Assembly (NCBI GenBank): GCA_965178125.1
Contig: OZ237748.1
Location: forward strand, 558,001-622,000
Direction: 5' to 3'
Length of the DNA: 64,000 bases
From: Bilabrum cf. latius
Taxonomy: Eukaryota > Bigyra: Bicosoecida > Bigyra > Bicosoecida
The position numbers and the translations under genes were made by a program. How positions within the stretch are numbered: position 1 is the first letter of the stretch; each line of letters opens with the position of its first letter. Of the stretch, positions 33,537 through 44,240 are shown piece after piece. The notes beneath the pieces were generated by a model. That model saw only the letters and a list, made by a program, of their open reading frames with translations, had not been told where the DNA came from and searched no databases.

Positions 33537-35939
33537 ATGGATGACCCCGGGGGGGGTCAGATCGTCCTACGTTCAGGGCGTGTTGCCGGTAAGGGTAAGA
33601 TGCCCAGAATGGGTGTGGGAGTCGCGCAAAGATTCGCCTTGGGAAGGTTACTTGCCAAGGATTCTGCCGGTGCTGCCAGCGCCGCTTAGACCGGACCAGG
33701 AGTCTCCAACCCCCCCGATTCCAATGATTCTGATTCCGACGGAGTCATTGGACGCTAGCACTTCGGTCACGCTTAGCCTCCCTAGCCTGTGGGTGAGGCG
33801 GCGGTCGGAGGTGCAGCAATCGTGGTTGCTGAGGCGGCGCCGGGGGCAGATAATGCCGCAGTCGCCGCAGCTGAAGAAGATGCAGATCAGGGTGAAGCAA
33901 ATGTTCCACATGCAGTCCCACAAGTTGCCGGCGGGGCCGGAGCGGGGGTTCCTGCGGAGCATTAGGCGGCTGAGTTGGAGGCAGTGCCACTGCCCGACGA
34001 CGTTCGCAAGCTGATCCTTGAGTGTGCGTTCTGGCCCGAACGCGAGACAGCGCTTCGTAGTATGAATTTAGATTAGAAAAAGGAGGCGCGAGCCGCCCTT
34101 TCTCTCTTCCTGAAGGAGACTATGAATGTATCCTCCGCCTGGACCAACGATTCTGGTAAAGGCAAAGAACTGGAGGAGAAGCTCACGCTGTAGGCTTTAC
34201 ATAAGCTGAAAGTGTTTGTTTTGCTGTGTCGCCGGCCGTCGGATTCTCGTGTCCCGCGCGAAGCTGCCGCTGAGTAGGAAGCCATAGCTGGTGGAGCCGT
34301 GGTAGACCGAAAGAGTGGGAGCTCCCCATCTGATGATCCCGAGTCTCTCGCAGCCCGCGGGAGGATTGTGGAGAAGTTGGGGGGTATCCTTTCCAGCGTC
34401 AGTGGCAAGGGACTTCCTTCCCCCCCATCGCGCAAGGCAGTACGCAGTTGCCTCCGGTTTCTGTCGATCGGGGACTACCGTAAGGCCATGTCGCGGTTGG
34501 CTGCTAGGCCCCACGCTAGGGGTACGGCAGCCGAAATGCAGGCGAAGGTTTAGGGGAAGTTTCGCACCAAGAGGTCCCAGCCGATCCCCAGGTTCCGCTG
34601 GACACGCCCGGTGCGAAGAGGCCGACGAGGGGGAACTGGAGGAGACGCGCGCGAGCATGTGGTGGAGCTGTCGGGGGCTAGACTAGGGGAGGAGGTCTAG
34701 AAGGCCCTACGACTCAAGGCGCCAGATGCTTTTGGTGTGACGAGAGAGGTGCTGAAAACCTTGCTGACCGGGGAGGGAGCAGATGTGAAGCGGCTTTATG
34801 ACGACTTCCATGCCTTCTGCTAGTCCATGGTTGAGGGAGCCCTGCCGCCGTGCCTATTCGCGTGCCTGGGCCTGTTTCGAGGGGTCCCAATCCCGAAAGG
34901 GGAGGGGGGCTCGGAGTTCAGGGTCATCGCAATCCAGCCTCAGTGGCATACATTTGTGAGCCGAGCCCTTCGGCCCGAATTGCTGCCGAAGGTGTAGCGA
35001 GCTTGCGCCCCACACCAGATGGGGGCGGGGCTCAAGTGCGGGATGGACGGAGCCATTGCAACGATCCAGGTTCTTCTCAGCGCTAACCCTGAGTGGGTGG
35101 TCGCTGCGCTGGATGCCTCGGATGCATATGGCTCCATCCATCGGAAGGCGACCTTGCAAGCTTTGGCGTCGCTGTCCACCGGACTGGGCACTTACGTACA
35201 CCAGTGTCTGCAGCACGCAGTACATGGTGTTGTGTCTGGCGAGGATGGAACAGAGCTTGTGCAGAACCTGGAGGGGGTGCTGTAGGGGTCGCCATTGTCT
35301 CCAGCGCTGTTCTGCGCAGCCATTTAGGGCGCTCTGAAAGCGACAAAGATTGCCCACATGGATGTGTACCTAGTAGTGTACCTTGACGACGTGTTCCTGT
35401 TGGGGGAGCTAGATAATGTCAGGGCAGCCATCGCCACGTTGGAGGGGAAGTTGGGGGACGTCGGCCTCTCCCTCAACTAGAAGAAAACGTCGTTCTTCTC
35501 CCCCTCCCGAGCCACCTATTAGCGCCTGGTCCACCTATTGGCGCCAGACCAGGAGGATAGGCTCGAAGGAGTGGTCCACGAGCATGGGCTGAGGATCCTG
35601 GGCGTCCCGGTAGGGACCGAAGTCGGAGTGATCTATCACTGCGAGATTGTTTCGTCTTGGTCTACAGTCCTCGCTACGATGCTTGGCTCTCAGGGCGGTG
35701 GCGTATTGCCACCTTTGTAGACACGCGTGTGTCTAGTGACCGACCTGGCTCTATCTCCAGGTCATGTGCTAGTGGTCGGGCAGCCCCGGTATGGGCTGCC
35801 GAGTCACCATGCCTCACGGCTCTGCCAAGACTTGGATTGTCTTGGCGAAGCGGTTACAACCGCTAACAGCGCGAAGCAACAGCCCTGTATCGATTCACTG
35901 CCAGTCAGTGCTTGCTCAAGGGGGAAGGTGGGCGGGTAA
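33537..35939 (+). CDS. Retroelement gag-RT polyprotein (UAG read as Gln)
   Basis: One frame runs from ATG 33537 to TAA 35937-35939. It contains TAG at 33687, 33756, 33774, 33783, 33963, 34074, 34191, 34275, 34551, 34698, 34821, 34995, 35283, 35325, 35478, 35520 and 35718, and no TAA or TGA. The N-terminal third is Ala/Gly/acid-rich and gag-like. The reverse transcriptase has its first catalytic Asp in AALDASDAYGS (residue ~526). Motif QGSPLSPALF follows, its Gln encoded by TAG 35283 (residue 583), and then YLDDVFLLG (residue ~615). SLNQKKTSFF carries another TAG-coded Gln. From about 35633 the frame enters an R1 repeat, so the natural C-terminus is lost. The pattern is LINE-like or DIRS-like; I cannot decide. 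No endonuclease is seen. Confidence 0.8.
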
Positions 35940-36800
35940 AATGTGATGAGTTACGAATGAAAAGACTGGCGATGGGAAGCGATAGTAGGCACTGCTGCAG
36001 TAGGTAGCGCGGCAGTGGTAGTAACTGCGGGGATGGTGGGTGGGTTCAAAACAACAAGCAGTGGGAATCACCTCCTCTGGAGTTGCCCCTGCCTGTCTTC
36101 CCAGTGTGTATTGCCACATAATGACAATTATTACTGAGAATATCGGGGCACCGCTGTAGAACACAGGTGCCACCGAAATTCCGAACAAGTGAGAGCCTCA
36201 CATCTGCGCTCGGACTTGCGACCAATACTACACAATCTCTCCGATCTAAATCACTTCGTAACGTGCCTCCGTACCTACGGCACACAACTGACGGGATCTA
36301 TCACTGCGAGATTGTTTCGTCTTGGTCTACAGTCCTCGCTACGATGCTTGGCTCTCAGGGCGGTGGCGTATTGCCACCTTTGTAGACACGCGTGTGTCTA
36401 GTGACCGACCTGGCTCTATCTCCAGGTCATGTGCTAGTGGTCGGGCAGCCCCGGTATGGGCTGCCGAGTCACCATGCCTCACGGCTCTGCCAAGACTTGG
36501 ATTGTCTTGGCGAAGCGGTTACAACCGCTAACAGCGCGAAGCAACAGCCCTGTATCGATTCACTGCCAGTCAGTGCTTGCTCCGCCGTTACCCACATGCG
36601 GGGTATTGCACTGACGTGGTATTGCCCATTGCCGTATGTAATGCCGCGTGTACAGCAAAAGTATAGGGCGAGGTAGTGAAGTGAATCCTAGTTCTGTGCA
36701 CGGCCACTCAATGCATTGGTAGGTAAACCGATGCAAAAGGGTGCTACGAACTCCCAAGTGTCTCCCCAAAATGCTACTTCTTCCTTCCATCTAGAACGAT
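35633..36800 (+). mobile_element. Composite hairpin-rich element, copy 2
   Basis: R1 (35633-35916), linker R2 (35926-36050), R3 (36052-36294), second R1 (36297-36582), and a unique arm to about 36800. This is the reverse complement of the layout at 2440-3638. It abuts the truncated RT frame at its left end. R1 hairpins here are at 35697-35713, 35718-35735, 35742-35763, 35779-35800, 35824-35846 and 35849-35864. Confidence 0.7.
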
Positions 36801-37066
36801 TGCTGGCAACATTAATTGACGCATACGTACCGAGACGAACTCCCAAAATCAAACTCCCACAATTGTCTAGATGGCAAATGGAAAACCCCTGATGCGTTGC
36901 AACCAAAATCCCAAAGACTATATTTAAATGAATTAAACTCCCAGTATTGGCTAGACTGCGCCGGGGTCGAACACACATGACGGGTCTGGCCGAGAAGCAG
37001 TGGAGGCTAGTGTTCGAACAATTATTATCGCCAACATGCCGTGATTCAATGCGTTGTGCAAATCAA
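36801..37066. other. 3' flank of recombinase ORF
   Basis: Contains further GAACTCCCAAAATCAAACTCCC-like short phrases related to the arm of the composite element. No gene is seen. Confidence 0.4.
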
Positions 37067-38269
37067 TTAAACAAATATGCTATTGATGCTAGCAGCAAGG
37101 AACTCGGGCGTGGGATGCAAATAATCCTTGTAAGCATCGCTGGCCCACCTGCCTAAGGCCTACAAGACATCGGCCGGGACGCCACGTTCCAAGCAACACG
37201 TTGCTGCTCCATGGCGGAGGGAGTGAGCTGTTAGGCGCTCGAACCCGATAACCCCGGCAGCCTAGGCTGTATCTCGAATCAGATCGGTCCAGTGCCGCTT
37301 CGTCAAAATTGGTTTTCCTCTCCTGTGGGACCATGAGGGGGCCGTGGTCGGGAAAAGGCCGCTCGAGATGGAGAAATCCTTGCGGGCAGTCAGCCGACGG
37401 AGCCGCTCTCGCACGTTAAAGGGCGCAGGAGCCTCAGGGAATGCGATACAGCGATCGTCTTCGCCCCGCTAGTTAGTCTTGTCTCGAGGTAGAGCAAGGA
37501 TAAGGGTCTGTCCACTCTTGTCCAGGTGCCTCCATGTCAGAGGTACTGCGGCATCTTTGGCCGATGGGTAGCATTCGCTGCCACGAAGCATGCCGATAAA
37601 TGCCATCAACAATGCCACCTGACAGTGCTCGTCAGCGGCTGAGTGGCACGGCAGCTGGAGCATACGTCTCAGCTCGCTGAGACGGAGCGGCCGCTTCGAT
37701 GCCAAGTGCGCCGTGATATCGAATCTAGCGAGCGTATTGAACACACCCTTGACAAACTGCTTCACGGTACGGTCTTGGCGGGGGGAGACCCAGGCTGGTG
37801 TCCAGTCACGGCGCAGGGCGATGCTGGCGAGCTAACTTAGCTTCTTGAGCATCGTCCGAGATGAAGAGACTCGGCGCGGGGGTGACTTGCCGTTGCTTGA
37901 GACAGTGGGAGGCTGAGCTAAGGCTAGATCAAGAATGAAAGTCTTCAATCTGGCTGCAGTCACACCGAAATCACTCGAGCTCCTTCGATCCTCTTGCGAC
38001 ACTGACCGCCTCCATTGCTCCTGAGTTGCCCGATAATGGTCCCAGGTGGAGGCAGCAAGATCGGCAACCTCCGCTGCCCCTGCAAGCTCCTTGAGAGAGC
38101 TGGCTGACAGGCGAGCACCGGTCGAGACTGCCAGATGAAGCTGATGGCCGTCCATGTGGGCCGGGCCTCCCCCCTCATTTCTTGCCTTTGGTCTTGCCTG
38201 CACTAAGAGAAGAGGAAGCATCAGGCGGCAAGGCAAATCCCGAAGGGTGCAGGTCTTGAAGACACGCAA
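37067..38269 (-). CDS. Tyrosine recombinase of DIRS-type retroelement
   Basis: The frame closes at TAA 37067-37069 and contains TAG at 37832, 37469, 37262 and 37160. The N-terminal core-binding part includes LAASTWDHYRATQEQWRRSV. The catalytic part has the first Arg in FIGMLRGSEC (codon 37583). The His-x-x-Arg box is HSLRHGAAT (His 37223, Arg 37214). A Trp replaces the second His in LGRWASD, and a Tyr lies in YKDYL. The codon before ALGRW is TAG at the place where recombinases usually have Gln. Such enzymes integrate circular DNA copies of DIRS/Ngaro elements. The start is uncertain: ATG 38153-38155 is a good candidate, and the frame overlaps the end of the RNase H frame as in DIRS elements. 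Confidence 0.8.
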
Positions 38270-39236
38270 TAGGGGGATGCAGGCGAAATGGCATCGCTGC
38301 CGTCACCGTGGATCGCGATGGGCCTGACGCGCAAGCAAGAGCATCAGCAAGCGTGTTAGCCTCGCGAGACAACCAGGCAGGCAGTAGGCCCGGCACAGCG
38401 AGTCGCTGAACCTCTTTAAAAATGAGGAACAGGGCTTCATTCAGTTGCCGAGACGAAGAACTTCGCTTTGCAACTGCCCCAGCGAGGGCTCCACTATCAC
38501 CAATCCAGACAGCGCCGGTGGCACCGTGGGTGGTATGAGAGCAGAACAACAAGGCCATGTACAGTCCGACCGCCTCGCGAAGTGTACTAGATGATGCTGC
38601 GAGAGCCGAACCAGGCGAGAAGTCGACAGCCAACGCGAGAGGCTTGACAGCGTGCCGTGGTCGCTCAATGATAGCCGCAGCGCCTGACTCCCCCGCGTCA
38701 GACGTGATGATGATGATGTCGTCCCAGAACCGTGGCGCCTGCAGAGGACAACAGGTAGGAGACCGGAGCCAATTGTCCAAGCCTGCCAGGCTGAGCTTGC
38801 CCAGCGACCAGTCCTCGGCCGTGAGCTCGTTGCCGTAGCGAAGACCATTTGCGATGCGGAACAGAGGTGCTATCCCGGAAGCAAGAGTCTGTCGACAAGC
38901 TGAGTACCACGAAGCTCTGCCTGCAAGTTTGCAGAGCATGCGGTAAAGTACGGCCCGTACGGCGCGAAGTTCACCGAGCAGAGCTGAAGGTGGCGACGTG
39001 CCTGCCGGCAACAGCTGCACTTGCGATGTCCACGTGTCCATTTCCGTCCACGCAGCACGGGCGATAGCAGCCACCATACGAGAATCAGCGGCCTTTGCAG
39101 CCGGTACCGTCATTGTGGCTCCAATGACAATCGAATGCAATATGTACCAAATCTATGCAATCTGTGCAGCTGGTCCGAACGGGCTCCCTAAGCGGGCATG
39201 CGAACGGAAACCGGCTGTGCAAATCAGCTCCTGTTC
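38175..39236 (-). CDS. RNase H domain of DIRS-type retroelement (5' truncated)
   Basis: The frame closes at TGA 38175-38177 and has one TAG at 39153. The RNase H fold is marked by four acids: Asp in IIIITSDAGESG, Glu in LREAVGLYMALL, Asp in VWIGDSGAL, and Asp in REANTLADALA. Upstream residues (WYSACRQTL, LDNWLRS) fit the RT connection region. The RT itself is missing because the frame begins at the junction with an R3 repeat at 39233. It lies directly upstream of, and overlaps, the recombinase frame. Confidence 0.75.
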
Positions 39237-39483
39237 AAAACAACAAGCAGTGGGAATCACCTCCTCTGGAGTTGCCCCTGCCTGTCTTCCCAGTGTGTAT
39301 TGCCACATAATGACAATTATTACTGAGAATATCGGGGCACCGCTGTAGAACACAGGTGCCACCGAAATTCCGAACAAGTGAGAGCCTCACATCTGCGCTC
39401 GGACTTGCGACCAATACTACACAATCTCTCCGATCTAAATCACTTCGTAACGTGCCTCCGTACCTACGGCACACAACTGACGG
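39233..39483 (+). repeat. R3 copy at RNase H junction
   Basis: Complete R3 starting TTCAAAACAACAAGCAGTGG, and ending ACAACTGACGG. It truncates the DIRS-type fragment on one side and meets the duplicated ankyrin segment on the other. Confidence 0.85.
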
Positions 39484-40900
39484 CTACAAGCCGCCTACGA
39501 GCATGCTGGTGAAGAGCTCGTCACGATGCTAGACCTGACCCCTCCTGTCAATGGTATAGCACACCGCTCCATAACATCAATTACAGAGCCAACTGCATGC
39601 TATGCCAACGGGTGCGAGCCTGGATCAACATCTGATGGAGTATCCGCCACCGCTGCCCCATTCGCGAACGAGGCAGCTAGATAGTGCCCGGTGGCGCACA
39701 GCATTGATCAACTCAGTGCCCAATCGTGCGCCAACAGTAAATGTACTTAGATTTTGTACGCCATACTACAGCCAAACAACATCGGCACATCTGCAAAGTC
39801 GCAGCCGCCCTCTCTGGCAGTCAGCCTTCCTCTCTCACCTTGTTTGAAGCGTTAACGTTGGCGCCCCTCTCGATGAGCAACTTCAAGCAGTCCGTCTTGC
39901 CTCTCAATACTGCGTAATATGCTGCCGTCAGACCATACTGCGATGCACCAAAGAAAAATGAACCATTGGTAGGTAGGTAGCCGTGGGTGCAGCAATTGTG
40001 GACTGTCATTCGATCACTAGCAAGCTCTTTAACAACGAATACATGGACCTACTGCTCTATACGTCGACAATATTGTAGATGCATTCACAAAGCCCGGCCA
40101 GTTCTACTCAATCTCACCATGTCTTTGGAATTGACCTTCTTTCCCGAATCCAGGCAGGCCCTCAGGTCGTCCACCTTGCCATTTCCGGCTGCTGTCATGC
40201 GCGCGAATACCCTACGAGATTTAGAAACAAACTATTTAAACTGTATGAATCGCGTCAAACATATTCATGTGAATTGAATGCACCACCAGGATTGAATGCC
40301 ATCAGACTCCATGTGCTGAACCGCTAATAAGATCATGACATTGACTAAATATGTTTGCCTTACATTTCAAACTATTACCACAACCAGACCGGTGCCTCCT
40401 AAGCAGGTTGTAAATGGCCAATGGGCTGGGCCAGCGGTAGATCTAGCGCAAGTGTTAGCGGAACCTAATTAGGCGCCGCGCGCGGCCGGCGAGGTGCCCG
40501 GATCACATCTGGGCCTCTGTCGCGGTCGATGTAGATTAAATTCTCTTTCAACTGTGTCACTGATTTTAAATACTACATTTGCATCCACAAGCGCCACGCA
40601 TCGATGCAGGATGGTCGAGTTCGGTCAGGTGCCGCCGACCGCGCCCGAACATGCCCGTCTTCAAGTTGCTAGGCCCGCACGACGATTGTGTGAAATTACT
40701 TTCAAGCATATATCACGTAGTGGCAGCAAGTCTCTAGCTAGCCCGTCCAAAGCAGGTATTGCGCACTGGCCATCTCTAGCTAGCCCGTCTAAACGTGCTC
40801 GCGGCCGTCTGTAGGCCGTCCCAGCGGCTGCAGCCGCATGTGCAAGGATGAATGCTCTTGTTCAATTGCATATATATTGCATGAACTGCATGGAGCACCC
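39484..40900. repeat. Segmental duplication, copy 1
   Basis: This block is almost identical to 49409-50905. The few differences include T/C at single places, a missing AACA near 39795, and a short indel near 40280. It carries ankyrin exons D and E and a 5' flank. Confidence 0.85.
39839..40440 (-). pseudogene. Ankyrin locus 5' fragment
   Basis: D exon 39839-39937 with ERGANVNAS and TAAYYAVLRG, an E-like exon (40118 to about 40190) that lacks the usual acceptor, and a first-exon donor near 40363. No C, B or A exon follows on the minus strand. The DIRS-type fragment begins there instead, so the locus is truncated. Confidence 0.6.
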
Positions 40901-41072
40901 CCGACCGGGCGAAGAAGTGCGGAGGTTTGCCCCGAACCTGTCCCGCCATCTCGCTGCGGTTTTGGCAGGCCGCGCCAGGCCGTCGCTCCCGCCCCCCCCT
41001 CCTCCCAGCCATGGCTCTCGCAAATATCTCTTGATCATCCACTGCCCTTCACGAGGGCACCCCCCTTCGGGT

Positions 41073-44000
41073 CTATCTACCAGAGGACCAGCGCAGGGGG
41101 TCGGACCGCTTCGAGGCGTCCGCTGGGTCGTACTCGTCCTCGCTGGACCCACCCCATGCCCGTGCCCGCCACGGCTTGTCGCTCATCCATTCAACTTCCG
41201 TCCCCGCCTTTTCCCCCTTTGCACCCACCCCTTCCCCCTTCTGCCTCTCATCTGCCCTTTGATGGCACCGCCCGAGGCAGCGTTCGAGCCACTTGCAGCG
41301 GCGGCATCCGATTGCGACTGCTTCCCCTGCCTCCGCCTCAAGGGCTGCCCGGTGACCCACCAGCGCGGCCCGCGACAGAGGGGCTCGCCGGTGCTCGGCC
41401 TCGCACAGCCGTAGCCAGAGCTCCTGCGTCAACGCCTCCAACACATCAACGGACCCGCCCCCCGCGTGATCCTCCCCCTCCTCACCAGTCTAGACCTCAT
41501 CCCTAGGCCTCCTGCAATAGCTTCACGCAATCGTCGTGCCCACCCAGCCTCGCTGCCTCTAGTGGAAGCACCAGCCTAGAGCTCCCACTACCATGGGTCG
41601 ATATCCCCTTGATCTCCAACCCACCTGCCAGCTTGCCCAGCCTCAGCCTCCTTGCCAGCTCCATGGGCCTGCCCTCACTCGCTGCCCTGAACACCATCGA
41701 TGCATCCCTCTTGGCTTCCATTGACCTCCTCCAGCACAGGACTCTCAGGACTCGAGATGGAATGAACGTCCGGATGGCAGCAGCTATGTTGGACTTGCCC
41801 AATGCGTCTGCCGTCTCGAGAGCAGTCTAACCATTCTGCTCGATCAAAGGAATCGAGGGAGAGAGGAGGGGCCATGGTGTCAAAGATGCATGGGGGGTGG
41901 ATTCGTGGGTGGAAGCGTCCTTCGATTCATCTGGCAGCACGATGGGTATGCGAAAATCTAGAGCTGTTGCGATGCAGCTGTGGAAGCTCACGTTGTTCTT
42001 GATGTCCCTGCGGGCCCCTGCTTCCATGAGGATGGTGGCGCATGCGGTGCGGCCATTGGACGCTGCCAAGTGAAGGGGGGTGTACCTATTCTGCGGTTGA
42101 ATCGGAGGGTTCTGAAAGCTCATGATGTAACATGGGTTATCTCAAACAATCTGCAATCCATTGCGATATCTCGGATCCAGAGTCGAATCCAATCGCAGGA
42201 TCCCACACGCGAATTCACATCGAAGAGTACAACCGATTGTAACATAGCATTCCTACAGCCCGAGATACGCGCACAACTGTCCAGCCCCAATCCGTTAACG
42301 CAGCGGAAGCACCACGAAGGGACCTCCCATCCGGTCTCGGACCCGGGAGCGGGCAATCCCAAGCCGAATTGACACACACACCAATTCAATACACAAACAC
42401 GCACACGCATGCACACACACGCACACACACACCCATACAAGCTCAAATTATCTCTTGATATCTCTCTCACCTCATCCACCGCATTCACGTCCCCCCCATT
42501 TTCAATCAGCATTCGAAGGCAATCCTTGAGCCCACTCGCGGATGCCGCATGAACAGGTGTGTTGCCACTCTGCTGTGGATGGATGGGAGACAGGGGGAGG
42601 CGGGGCAGGGGGTGTGCTTGGGGTGGGTGTGGGTGTGGATGTGTGCGGGCATGGGGCGGGTGATGGCGTGTATGGGGGGCCACTGGCACGGACCAATGGC
42701 AGTCACGCTGCGCCCTAGGAGCGCAGTTCCATGGTGTATTCCCGCTCGAGGGACAAAATCCTCAGAATCAAAACCCATCCAAACACGCACTTGTCTTCCA
42801 ATCAAGCCATTTCGTAACGACAGGGGCCGGTCGAGGAGCCCTGTGGGGGGACGAGCAGCGGCCGCCTAGCCGGCTGTGGACTTCAACAACGACAAATAAA
42901 CCAGATTGATCACATCAGTGACATACTTTGTGTGTAACTACTAGTAAAAACTCATTGAACTCTGCCGAATGGGGGCACACGACAGTCAATAAGGATCGAG
43001 CTGAATCCACGATGTATGCTCGTCACACAGGCCAGTCCTGTTCTCCCCCGGGGGGCTGTCATCGGCCTAGAATCAATCTCGCATATAGCTAGTAGACTAA
43101 GTCGACCAATTAGTATACATTTGCCTCAAAAACCTGGACACGATCTCAGCACCAATCCCATTCAATGCCATCTCGCCTCAGTGGGAAGGGAAGGCGTAAG
43201 CTTTTGATGTCTTGGGTTAGTCTGGGTATTGGTCCCCCTTCCCTTCCCCCAGTCTACCCCAAAAGCTGCCAGAGCCCGTCCGTCACAATGGCAGTTGGGT
43301 GGAGGCAGGCGGCGCAACACGATGAGTGAATCAGAGAACCAGACGTGCTCCAGTATCGAATATGCAGAAATAGAAACGACCAAAAGTGCATCTTTATAAC
43401 AACAGTACATGCGCCATGAAATCCTATCCGCCCTGCCTCTCTCTCTCACGTTGTCGGCAGCGTTCACGTTGGCGCTCCTCTCGATGAGCAGCTTCAGGCA
43501 GTGCGTCTTGCCGAACAATGCAGACCACCATACAGCTGTCTAACCACCCTGCGATGCACTGACGAAAGATGAAACCGTTGGTAGGTAGCCGTGGATGGCA
43601 AGCAGACCCCGAGGGAAGGGAGAAACCTGGTGGCGGGGGGTGAGGATCCGCTGATGGCCAGGCGCGGAGAGCAAGCAAAACAAGAGGTGCCTTTCACTAC
43701 CATGTACAGATAGCAGCATTGCAACTGTAGAAAAACAGCTTCCACAAGTTGCCCCCCTCTTTGGCTAGCCGATGAATTGATGGCGTGCATCAGGTCTGCC
43801 TTGCTTACAGTGGTGGATTGTCATCCGATCACAGTTGAGCTCTGTGAGAGCCTGTGCACAGACCGTTTCCCCTCACAACTAATGACAACTCAAAATGGAA
43901 TCCAAAAGCGCGCTCAGTCGTACTGAAACTCACGCCATCTTTGGATTCGATGTCTGTCCCCGAATCCAGGCAGGCCCTCAGGTCGTCCAACTTGCCATAT

Positions 44001-44240
44001 TTTGCTGCTGCTCTAAGTGCGTCGCCCCTGTGAATCTTAACGATTAATTCAAATACTGTATGTATCGCGTCGAACAGACTCGTAGATAGCTAGGATACAA
44101 CAGCTGCTACGGAGCGGTACCAGCCTGAACAAGTTATACTGGTAGCCAAATTATGGCACAAACTATCTTACATCTTAAACTGATATCGAAATGAGACCAG
44201 TGCCTTCCAAGTAGGTTTGAAGATGGCCAGTAGATCTAGG
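41073..44240 (-). CDS. Ankyrin repeat locus G4
   Basis: Exons: first exon ending at donor near 44172, E 43934-44028, D 43450-43548, C 42471-42569, B 41992-42090 and A 41497-41835. D, C and B are 99 nt, one ankyrin repeat each. In-frame TAG occurs at 43540 (QGG-x-TAV) and 41827 (EQNG-x-TAL). A ends QEA-TAG-GGA-TGA. The +1 tail is intact: RPRDEVQTGEEGEDHAGG, then LCEAEHRRAPLSRAALVGHR, a Cys-containing stretch, and EWMSDKPWRARAWGG, reaching an acceptor-like TAG at 41073. A further exon with IDPKGG may follow. The product is a presumed intracellular ankyrin scaffold. Confidence 0.72.

Noticed and set aside
35640-35939. R1 as a genuine C-terminal domain of the RT protein
   Set aside because: The frame does stay open, but R1 occurs alone at many places and has strong hairpin structure. 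Its open frame is better explained by insertion into the RT gene.
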